Source: Rhodococcus tukisamuensis NBRC 100609
Lineage (GTDB): Bacteria; Actinomycetota; Actinomycetes; Mycobacteriales; Mycobacteriaceae
Direction of reading: 5' to 3'
Length of the DNA stretch: 64,000 bases
Assembly: GCF_001894985.1 (NCBI RefSeq)
Contig: NZ_BCXG01000002.1
Location: 248,001-312,000 of the forward strand
Both the position numbers and the translations under genes were made by a program. A model generated the notes under the pieces. The model searched no databases. It saw only the letters and a list, made by a program, of their open reading frames with translations, and was not told where the DNA came from. Positions 54,440 to 63,500 of the stretch are shown piece by piece. Every line of letters begins with the position of its first letter. The first letter of the stretch is position 1.

Positions 54440-55885
54440 GTGCGGGCGTTGCGCCCGAGGGACGTGTTCGCCTGGCTGAACCGGCTGATCGGCGAGGAAC
54501 GGTCGGTGGTCGACGCGCCCACCGCCGCACCCGCGCCGCTGCAGCCGGTCGACCTCACCGACGACGCCCTGGTGGCCGAGGTGCTCGACATCGCGGTGCG
54601 CTCGGGCGAGGTGCTGCTGGCGTCGGGCACCTCGGCGATCGACACCACGGCGCAGGTGCAGTTCGTGGCGTCCACCTACGGCCTGGCCCGCTGCGACGTC
54701 GACGTCACCTACAACTCGATCCGCATCAGCGCCTATCGCGGCCCGACCATGCCGCCCGCCACCAGCATGCGCATCGTGCACTACCGCTCCCTCGACTTCA
54801 CCCGCCTGGCCGCGGTCGACGCGCTCACCCGCCGGCTGCGCACCGAGGCGGTGAGCCCCAGCGAGGCGCACGACGCGCTCACCACGATCAACGACGCCCC
54901 GCACCCCTACAACCGCTGGACGGCGACCTTCGCCTGGGCCTCGATGGCGGCGTCGGCGTCCGTCCTCCTCGGCGGCGGGGTCCTGGTCGCGATCGTCAGC
55001 TTCCTCACCACGATGGTCATCGACCGGGTCAACCGGATGCTCAACGGGATCGGGCTGCCGTTCTTCTACCAGCACGTGGTCGGCGGGCTGATCGCCGCCG
55101 CGCCGGCCAGCCTGCTCTACACCTTCCGAGAGCAACTGGGCATCAGCATCCGTCCGTCGCTGGTCATCGCCGCCGGGGTGATCGTGCTGCTGTCGGGGTT
55201 GTCCCTGGTGGGGTCGGTCCAGGACGCCATCACCGGCGCCCCGATCACCGCGGTCGCCCGCTTCTTCGAGGTGTTGATGATGACCGGCGGCATCATCGCC
55301 GGTGTCGCGCTGTCGCTGCGGATGGCGGCCGCGCTGGGCTCGACGCTGCCGCTGACCACCGCGCCGGAGACGCCGGCCTTCGCGCAGGCCTCGATCCGGG
55401 TGGTCGCCGGCGCCTTCACGTCGCTGTTCTTCGCGGTGGCGTGCTACGCGGAGCGGCGGGCGCTGACGGCGGCCGGTCTCGGCGGCGCCGCGGGGATCCT
55501 GGTGTACTCGCTGAGCCAGACCATCGACATCGGGACGGTGGTCGGATCGGCGATCGCGGCGACGGTGGTCGGCTTCGTCGGTGGCCTGATGGCGCGGCGG
55601 GCGTTGACACCGCCGCAGGTGATCGCGGTCGCGGGGATCACCCCGCTGCTTCCCGGCCTCTCGCTCTACCGGGGTCTGTACTCGTTGCTGAACAACCAGC
55701 TGCTGCTGGGGCTGAGCGCTTTGCTCTCCGCCTTCGGAATCGGCGTCGCGCTGGCCGCGGGCGTCACGCTCGGCGAATGGGGAGCCCGGACGCTGCGGCG
55801 GCCGCGGATACTCGGCCGGACAGGCTCGCTCCGGCGCCCGACGCTGCGTCCCCGCAGGCCGGGCGGCCAGGAGCGAACTGCCTGA
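54440..55885 (+). CDS. thrE: Threonine/serine exporter, ThrE type
   Basis: A 481-residue membrane protein with the ThrE layout. A cytoplasmic N-terminal domain (about 35-150: 'VLDIAVRSGEVLLASGTSAI' and 'YNSIRISAYRGPTMPPATSM') has the hydrolase-like region conserved in the family. Five TMs of the ThrE (DUF1212) half follow, then five of the ThrE_2 (DUF3815) half ('GGIIAGVALSLRMAAALG', 'AVAGITPLLPGLSLYRGLYS'). It exports threonine and serine in Corynebacterium by proton antiport. GTG 54440 lies one base after the previous stop. The positively charged tail ends next to the convergent mbtH stop. Confidence 0.92.
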   Translation: MRALRPRDVFAWLNRLIGEERSVVDAPTAAPAPLQPVDLTDDALVAEVLDIAVRSGEVLLASGTSAIDTTAQVQFVASTYGLARCDVDVTYNSIRISAYRGPTMPPATSMRIVHYRSLDFTRLAAVDALTRRLRTEAVSPSEAHDALTTINDAPHPYNRWTATFAWASMAASASVLLGGGVLVAIVSFLTTMVIDRVNRMLNGIGLPFFYQHVVGGLIAAAPASLLYTFREQLGISIRPSLVIAAGVIVLLSGLSLVGSVQDAITGAPITAVARFFEVLMMTGGIIAGVALSLRMAAALGSTLPLTTAPETPAFAQASIRVVAGAFTSLFFAVACYAERRALTAAGLGGAAGILVYSLSQTIDIGTVVGSAIAATVVGFVGGLMARRALTPPQVIAVAGITPLLPGLSLYRGLYSLLNNQLLLGLSALLSAFGIGVALAAGVTLGEWGARTLRRPRILGRTGSLRRPTLRPRRPGGQERTA

Positions 55886-56119
55886 CTAGTTGTTGCCGGC
55901 CGCCTTGTCCTTCTCCATGGCCTCACGCAGGCTCTTGGGCCGCATGTCGGTCCAGTTCTTCTCGACGTACTCGACGCATGCCTGACGGCTGTCCTCGCCG
56001 AACACCACACGCCACCCCTGCGGCACGTCAGAGAAGGTCGGCCACAGCGAATGCTGGTCCTCGTCGTTCACGAGGACGTAGAAACGGCCGTCTTCGTCGT
56101 CAAAGGGATTGGTGCTCAT
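55886..56119 (-). CDS. MbtH-like protein
   Basis: A 77-residue MbtH-family NRPS accessory protein. It has all the invariant residues: '[20 protein letters not shown]' then SLWP, '[20 protein letters not shown]' and '[12 protein letters not shown]'. It binds and stabilises adenylation domains of the cluster's NRPS. Its ATG overlaps the stop of the hydroxylase gene (ATGA, 56116-56119). It is the last gene of the siderophore transcript and stops right at the end of thrE. Confidence 0.97.
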   Translation of the reverse strand: MSTNPFDDEDGRFYVLVNDEDQHSLWPTFSDVPQGWRVVFGEDSRQACVEYVEKNWTDMRPKSLREAMEKDKAAGNN

Positions 56120-57489
56120 CTGGCCTCGCTTGTCGCAAACTCGTTCTTCGAATGATCCACCAGCGTGGAAACCCCGACACTATCAAGATCGAGGCCAGCG
56201 GTTCGATTTTGCAGCAGGGAAGTGAGAATTTCTCCCGAACGGACTGCCACGTTGGACAGCAGCGACGCCGTCAGCCCGTGTGTCTTCTCGGTCCCGCCCT
56301 GCAAGTAGATGCCGCCGCGCACGTCCGGCGAGGTCACCAGCCGGTAGTCCCGCTCCACCTCGGCCACGACGCCGTCGGCCGGGGCCAGGTCGCCGATCAC
56401 GCTGCTCAGCGGGGTCGGCGTAAAGCCGGTCGCCAGCACCACCGCGTCGCACATCAGGGTGTCGGTGAGGTCGTCGAGGCGGCTGCGGACACTGACCTCG
56501 ATGCCGTCCGGTCCGTCCACCACACGCGAGATCTCCGAGGCCCGTCGCATGAACAGGCGCCGCTTTCCGCGCACCAGTTCCTGGTACTCGGTGGTGTACA
56601 GCTCGTTGATCAGCTCGATGTCGACCACCGAGTAGTTGGTGCTCCGGTGCAGCTCGAGCACCCGCTCGCGTTCCTGACGCTCGGCGCCGTGCAGCTCGTC
56701 GACGGTGGACGGGTCGAAGATCCGGTTCGCGTACGGGCTGTCGTCCGCCGGGCTGTAGCCGTAGCGGGAGAACACGCTGTGGACCTCGGCCTGCGGGTAG
56801 TGCCGGTGCAGGTACTGCACCACCTCGGCGGCGCTTTGGCCCGCGCCGAGCACCACGAAGCGCTGGTGCACCAGCTCCGGGAGCTCCTCGATCCGGAACA
56901 GGAACTGGTGGTTGTGGAAGCACCGCGGCGACGGGGTGGCCCAGTCCGGGATCTGCTCCTGAAGCCCGGCGCCGACCGCGAGGTTGCGGGTGCGCACCGT
57001 CCGGCCGTCCGCGGTCTCCACCTCGAACTCGTCGACGACCCCGTCGGCGCCCCGTACGCCGCCCACCCGGGTCACCGTGGCGCCGTAGTGCACGTCGGCG
57101 TCCACCCGCTCCGCCGCCCACCGGAGGTAGTCGTTGAACTCGTGCCGGGTCGGGAAGAAGGTCTGGTGGTTGACGAAGTCCACCAGCCGGCCCTTGTCGA
57201 ACAGGTAGGAGAAGAAGCTGAAGGTGCTCGCCGGGTTCCGGAACGTCACCAGGTCCTTGGGGAAGGCGATCTGCATGGTGGCGCCGTCGAGCAGCATGCC
57301 GGGGTGCCAGCGGAAGGTGTCCTGCCGCTCCAGGAAGCGGGCCTCCACCCGCTCGCCGGGGGCGCACGTCGCGTTGTGCTCCTCGATGGCGATGGCCAGG
57401 GCCAGGTTGGACGGGCCGAACCCGACGCCGACCAGGTCGAGCGGCCGGGACGGGCCGTCCGCGGCGTGTGTCGGTTCCATGGCTGCCAT
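56116..57489 (-). CDS. L-ornithine N5-monooxygenase (siderophore hydroxylase)
   Basis: A 457-residue flavoprotein of the lysine/ornithine N-hydroxylase family. It has FAD motif '[20 protein letters not shown]', substrate region '[20 protein letters not shown]' and '[20 protein letters not shown]', NADPH motif '[20 protein letters not shown]', and the family-specific '[18 protein letters not shown]'. It makes N5-hydroxyornithine, the hydroxamate precursor. That substrate, rather than lysine, is supported by the hydroxyornithine code in the neighbouring NRPS. ATG 57489 follows GCGAGGATGG; ATG 57480 is an alternative. An IdeR-like box lies 79 bases upstream. Confidence 0.93.
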   Translation of the reverse strand: MAAMEPTHAADGPSRPLDLVGVGFGPSNLALAIAIEEHNATCAPGERVEARFLERQDTFRWHPGMLLDGATMQIAFPKDLVTFRNPASTFSFFSYLFDKGRLVDFVNHQTFFPTRHEFNDYLRWAAERVDADVHYGATVTRVGGVRGADGVVDEFEVETADGRTVRTRNLAVGAGLQEQIPDWATPSPRCFHNHQFLFRIEELPELVHQRFVVLGAGQSAAEVVQYLHRHYPQAEVHSVFSRYGYSPADDSPYANRIFDPSTVDELHGAERQERERVLELHRSTNYSVVDIELINELYTTEYQELVRGKRRLFMRRASEISRVVDGPDGIEVSVRSRLDDLTDTLMCDAVVLATGFTPTPLSSVIGDLAPADGVVAEVERDYRLVTSPDVRGGIYLQGGTEKTHGLTASLLSNVAVRSGEILTSLLQNRTAGLDLDSVGVSTLVDHSKNEFATSEAR

Positions 57490-57567
57490 CCATCCTCGCC
57501 GGTACGGCCGGCGGCTTCGGTACGTGCGGAAGTGCGTGCGGTCCAGGCGATCGAACCGAGGTGAATA

Positions 57568-57586
57568 GTAGCGCAGCCTACCCTAA
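57568..57586 (-). promoter_or_regulatory. IdeR/DtxR-like iron box
   Basis: Read on the minus strand, TTAGGGTAGGCTGCGCTAC matches the 19-base IdeR/DtxR consensus TTAGGTTAGGCTAACCTAA at 14 of 19 positions, with a strong left half. It overlaps the NRPS stop codon and lies 79 bases before the hydroxylase start. This would put hydroxylase and mbtH under their own iron-repressed promoter. Confidence 0.6.
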
Positions 57587-60500
57587 ATCTGCATGCCCAC
57601 GCCCTGCGGCCGCCCGATCTGCCCGAGTTGGTGCCCCTCGTCCGCGCACACCGCCCGGAGCAGTGCCGACAACCTGTCGGCGAGTTCCGCCACCACGTCG
57701 GCGTCGAGCACGTCGGTCCGGTACCCCAGGTAGGCGTGCACCGGACCCCGTCCCACCGGCTCGTAGAAGCTCAGCGTCAGGTCCGCGACCGGCACACCCA
57801 CCGGGACCGGCAGCAGCGGGCCGAAGACACCGTCGACGGCGTCCAGGCTGGCCTGCTCGTGGTGCACGATCATCACCTGCGGTCGCATCACCTCGCCACC
57901 GAGAGCCGTTGCCACGTCCTCGAATCCGATGTCCTGGTGATCCAGCGCGGCCAGGTTCGACGCCCGCACCCGGCCCAGCAGTTCCGCGAAGGTCGGATCC
58001 CCGGAGGTGTCGGTGCGCAGCACGACGGTGTTGAAGAAGCACCCGATCAGCCCGGACAGCGCCTCCTCCGGCCGTCCCGCGACCAGCGATCCGATCGGAA
58101 GGTCCTCGCCCACACCGAATTCGGTGAGCACCGCGGCCAGCGCCGCCTGCAGGACCATGAACATCGACGTCCCGGTCCGGCGGGCCAGCGCGTCGATGTC
58201 GGCGTGCAGGGCCTCGTCGATCGGCAGGCCCACCAGGTCGCCGCCCGCCGGTCGCGCCGGCCGCTCCCCCGGCAGGCTCAGCCGCTCGGGGAGGCCGGCC
58301 AGTCGCTCTCGCCAGTAGCCGAGCTGGGTTGTGTACCTGCTGGACTCGTCGTCCGCATCGCCCAGCACGGAGTCCGTCCACGCAACGTAGTCCGAGTAGC
58401 CGACCGGCAATGCGGGCAGCTCCGGCTCGGACCCGGCGACCAGCGAGACGTAGCCCGCCAACAGCTCGCCGAGGAGCGGCACGACCGACCACTCGTCGAC
58501 GGCCAGGTACTGCATCACCAGCAGCAGCGCCTGGCGACCGTCCGCCGTCTCGACCAGCGTGACCCGCAGCGGGGCGTGCTCGGTCAGGTCCGTCGGCCGC
58601 TGGGCGAGCTCGAAGACCAGGGCGGCCAGGTCGCCGTCCCCCGCGTCGAGGACCTCCAGTCGTGGCCCCGCCACCGGCACCCCGCGGACCTCGACGCCGT
58701 CGGCGGTGAACGCCGTCCGCAGCGGCTGGTGCCGGGACACCACCAGCTCGAGGGCGCGCGCCAGCGCGTCCGCGTCGAGGCGGTGGTGCGGGTACAGCGA
58801 GAGGGCGTGACTGGCCGTGCCCGTGTCCCGGTACACCGACCACTGCCGACGCTGCACCGGTGCCAGCGCGTCCGTGGCCGACGCGGCTGGCGTCAGCGCC
58901 GGACGACCGCCGGCATCGACGACCGTCAGCTCGGCCAGCTCGGCCACGGTCGGCGCGTCGAACACCTCGCGGATGCTCAGCTGCGCACCGAGTTCGGTGC
59001 GGACCCGGCCGACCAGCTGCATGGAGGCCATCGAGTGCCCGCCGAGGTCGAAGAAGTTGTCGTGCACGCCCACCGACGGCAGGTGCAGGATCTCCGCGAA
59101 CAGGCCGGCGATCACCCGCTCCCGCTCGGTGCGCGGCGCGACGTCGCCGGTCAGCTCCGCCCAGTCCGGCGCGGGCAGCGCCTTGCGGTCCAGCTTGCCG
59201 TTCGGGGTGAGCGGCAGCGGGCCGTCCAGCACGATGACCACGCTGGGCACCATGTAGTCCGGCAGCGACGACGCCACGTGGGCGCGCACCGCGGCCGGGT
59301 CGACGGCCGCACCCTCCAGCGGCACCACGTACCCGATCAGCCGGGCGATCGCCCCGTCCCGGTCGGCGACGACGGCCGACTGGTTGACGCCCGGGCTGTC
59401 CGCGAGCGCGGCGATGATCTCGCCGAGCTCGATGCGGAAGCCCCGGATCTTCACCTGGTCGTCGACCCGGCCGAGGAAGTCGATATTGCCCTCGGCTCGC
59501 CAGCGCGCCAGGTCACCGGTCCGGTACATCCGGCCGGGGCCGAACGGGTTGGCGACGAAGCGGCCCGCCGTCAGCGCCGGCTTGCCGAGGTAGCCGCGGG
59601 CCAGACCGCGGCCGGCGATGTACAGCTCGCCCGCGACCCCGACCGGAACCGGCCGCAGCCGCGCGTCGAGGACGAACGCCTGCTCGTTGGGGTCCGGGAT
59701 GCCGATCGGCACGGCCTGGTTCCAGCCCGGCTGCGCCTGCCACAGCGTGTTGTTCACCGTGGCCTCGGTGAGGCCGTAGGCGGCCAGCAGGTTCAGCCGC
59801 TCCGCCCACCGTCCGATCAGGTCCGGCGGCACCGTCTCGGTGCCGACCAGCACCGTGCAGCCGGCGGGCACCAGGGCGCCCGGCGGCAACGCGGCCATCA
59901 GCGACGGCGGGATGATCGCGTGCGTCACCTCGTGCTCGTGCATGAAGTCGGTGAGCTCCGGGCCCGCGACCCGGGAGCGGTCCGGCACGATCACCAGCCG
60001 CGAACCGGTGCACAGCGCCATCGACAGCTCGAACACCGCGACGTCGAATCCGACCGAGGCGAACTGCAGCACAGTCGAACCCGGGACCAGTTTCATCCGG
60101 TCCTCGGCGGTGGCGACCAGGCTGGAGATGCCCTCGTGCGAGACCACCACGCCCTTGGGCCTGCCGGTGGACCCGGAGGTGTAGATGACGTAGGCGGCGT
60201 GGTCGATGCCGTCGGGCACCGTGGTCGCAGGCTTGACCGCCGCGGCGAGTGCCGCGACTGTCCCCGGCTCGTCGAGCAGCACCCGGCCCAGGCCCGGCGC
60301 CTCCTCGATCCGCGCGGACTCCTGGGCGGTGCTCAGCAGCACCCCGGCGTTCGAGTCGGCCAGCATGTAGGAGATCCGGTCGGCGGGGTGGCTCAGGTCC
60401 AGGGGCAGGTACGCGGCCCCGAGCTTGAGCACCGCCAGCACCGAGGCGACCATGTCCACCGAACGCGGGACGGCAAGGCCCACCACCGATTCCGCGCCGA

Positions 60501-63500
60501 CCCCGCGGCCGGCGAGCACCGCGGCGATCCTGTCGGACCGCTCGTCGAGCTCGGCGTACGTCATGCTGCCGTGCTCGTCCAGCGCGGCCGTCGCGGCCGG
60601 TGTGGCCGCCACCCAGCGCGCGAACGAGGCATCGAGGGTCTCCTCCGGCACCTCCCGCCGGGTGTCGTTGAACTCCACCAGCACCAGGTCACGCTCGCCG
60701 GGCAGGAACACGTCGACCGCGCCGATCGGGGTCGACGGGTCCTGCGCGACGGCGTCGAGCAGCGCCAACTGGCGGCGGGCGATCGCGTCGGCCGTCGACT
60801 CATCGAACAGGTCCGCGCCGAACTCGAGGCGCAGCGCGATCCGATTCTCGTCCAGGAATTCGGTGAAGTTGAACACCAGGTCGAACTTCGCGGTCCGCTC
60901 CTGCAGGGGCACGGGTTCGAGCGTCAGCCCGGCCCCTTCTCGGCCTCCGGCTCGGGGGAATTCAGTACTGCCCGTGATGTCGGCGGCCCGGCTGTGGTAG
61001 CCGACCATCACCTGGAACAGCGGGTTCCTGGCCAGCGTGCGCGCCGGGTTCAGGCGCTCGACAACGGATTCGAACGGGACGTCGGCGTGGGTGAACGCCG
61101 CGAGGTCGAGCTCGCGGACCCGGCCCAGCAGCTCGCCGAACGTCGGGTTGCCGCTCACGTCGGTGCGCAGCACCAGCGTGTTGACGAAGAACCCGACCAG
61201 CTCGTCGAGACCCTGCTCGGTGCGGCCCGCGATGGGCGCGCCGAGCGGCAGGTCGTCGCCCGCGCCGATCCGGTGCAGCAGCGCCGCGGCGGCGGCGTGC
61301 AGCACCATGAACATGCTCGCCCCGCTCTCGGCGGCCAGCGCCCGCAGCGCCGCGGTGGTGCGCGGATCCAGGTCCAGCTCGATCGCGCTGCCCGCGAAGC
61401 TCGGCCGCGCGGGCCGGGCCCGGTCGGTGGGCAGCGTCAGTTCCTCCGGCGCACCGGAGAGCGTCCGCTCCCAGTACGAGAGCTGCTTGCTCAGCACCGA
61501 ATCCGGGTCTGCGGCATCGCCGAGCAACTCACGCTGCCAGAGCGTGTAGTCCGCGTACTGCACGGCCAGCGGCTCCCACTGCGGGGCCTGGCCGTGCGCC
61601 CGGGAGGCGTAGGCGAGCATCAGGTCGCGCAGGAACGGCCGGTCCGACCACTCGTCGGTGGCGATGTGGTGCAGCACCAGCGCGAGGACGTGATCGTGCG
61701 CGTCCAGCCGGATCACGGTGCCGCGCACCGGGATCTCACGGGTCAGGTCGAAGGGCCGCAGCACCGCGCCGCGCACCAGGCCCGCGATCTCGGCCTCGGT
61801 CCCGTCCAACACCGTCAGCTCCGGGGTCGCCTCGTCGAGGACCCGCTGCACGGGCCGGCCGTCGACCTCGCCGAACACCGTGCGCAGTGACTCGTGCCTG
61901 CCGACCACGTCCGCGAGCGCGGTCGCGAACAGCCCGGCGTCGAGTTCGCCCTTCAGGCGCAACACGATCGGGAAGTTGTAGGCGGCCGCGGCGGGCACGC
62001 CGTCCGGCGACACCGAGCCCCCCTCGATCTGCTGCATCAGCCAGAGTCGCTGCTGCGCAGAGGACATCGGCAGGTGCTCGGGCCTGACCGCGGGGGCCAG
62101 CACCGGGCGGACCGCGTCACCTCGGTCGCGGACCCGCGCCGCGAGCTCGGCCACGGAGGGGGCCTCGAACAGGTCCCGCATCGTGAGCTCCGTCGACAGC
62201 GCCGACCGGGCCCGGCTGATCAGCCGGGTCGCCAGCAGCGAGTGCCCGCCGAGGTCGAAGAAGCTGTCCTCGACGCCGAGTTCCGCGACGTCGAGCACCT
62301 CGCCGAACAGCTCGCACAGCACCTGCTCGATGTGATCCTCCGCGCCGCGTGAGCCCGAGCCGACCGCGTCCGGCACCGGCGGCAGGGCCCGCACGTCGAG
62401 CTTGCCGTTGACCGTCATCGGCAGGGTGTCGGTCGGCACGAAGGCCGCCGGAACCATGTAGTCCGGCAGGCAGGCGCGCAGCGCCTGTGCGTACTTCTGG
62501 CCGTGCTGGCTACCGAAACCATCCACGGGCCCGCAGGGCACCACGTAGGCGACGAGCCGCTTGACGCCGCCGGGGCCGGGCGCCGCGATGACGGCGCACT
62601 GCCGCACGCCGTCGAGGCCGGCGAGGACCGACTCGATCTCACCCAGTTCGACGCGGTGACCGCGGATCTTGACCTGGTCGTCGGTACGGCCCAGGAAGTC
62701 GATGACTGCGCTGAATTCCCCCGTCGCTCCGCTCGCATCGTCGACCCGCCGCCGCACCAGGTCGCCGGTGCGGTACATCCGGCCGCCCGCCGTGAACGGG
62801 TCGGCCACGAAGCGCTCGGCGGTCAGCCCGAAGCGGTCCAGGTAGCCGCGGGCCAGGCCGATGCCCGCGATGTACAGCTCGCCGGCCACCCCGTCCGCGA
62901 CGGGACGCAGCCACGAGTCGAGGATGTGGGCCCGGGTGTTCCAGATCGGCCTGCCGACCGTGGGGGTCACGGAGTCCGACGTGCCGCCGCCGAGGGTGTT
63001 GATCGTGTACTCGGTGGGGCCGTACAGGTTGTAGCCGAACGTGCCGTCCGTGTCCCGCAGCCGGCTCCACACCGAATCAGGCACCGCCTCGCCGCCGAGC
63101 AGCACCAGCGGCGGCCGGTGCTCGCCCGGACCGTCGTCGAGCAGTCCCTCCTCGAAGAGGTGCTGGGCATAGGTGGGCGTCACGTTGACGACGTCGATGC
63201 GGTGGCTGTTGCAGTACGCCACCAGCGATTCCGCGTCGCGCCGCAGGTTCTCGTCGCAGATGTGCACCTCGTGTCCCTCGACGAGCCAGAGCAGCTCCTC
63301 CCAGGACATGTCGAAGGCGAACGACACGGTGTGCGCGATCCGGAGGCGTCGGCCGCCGGTCATCTCGATCGTCGGGTCGAAGATCTCGGCGCGGTGGTTG
63401 AACTGCATGTTGGTCAGGCCGCGGTACCCGGTGACCACGCCCTTGGGCTTGCCGGTCGAGCCGGAGGTGTAGATGACGTACGCCGGGTGGTCCAGCCGCC

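Noticed and set aside
57628-61890. A 1420-residue open frame on the plus strand
   Set aside because: It lies entirely antisense to the NRPS and shows only shadow composition.
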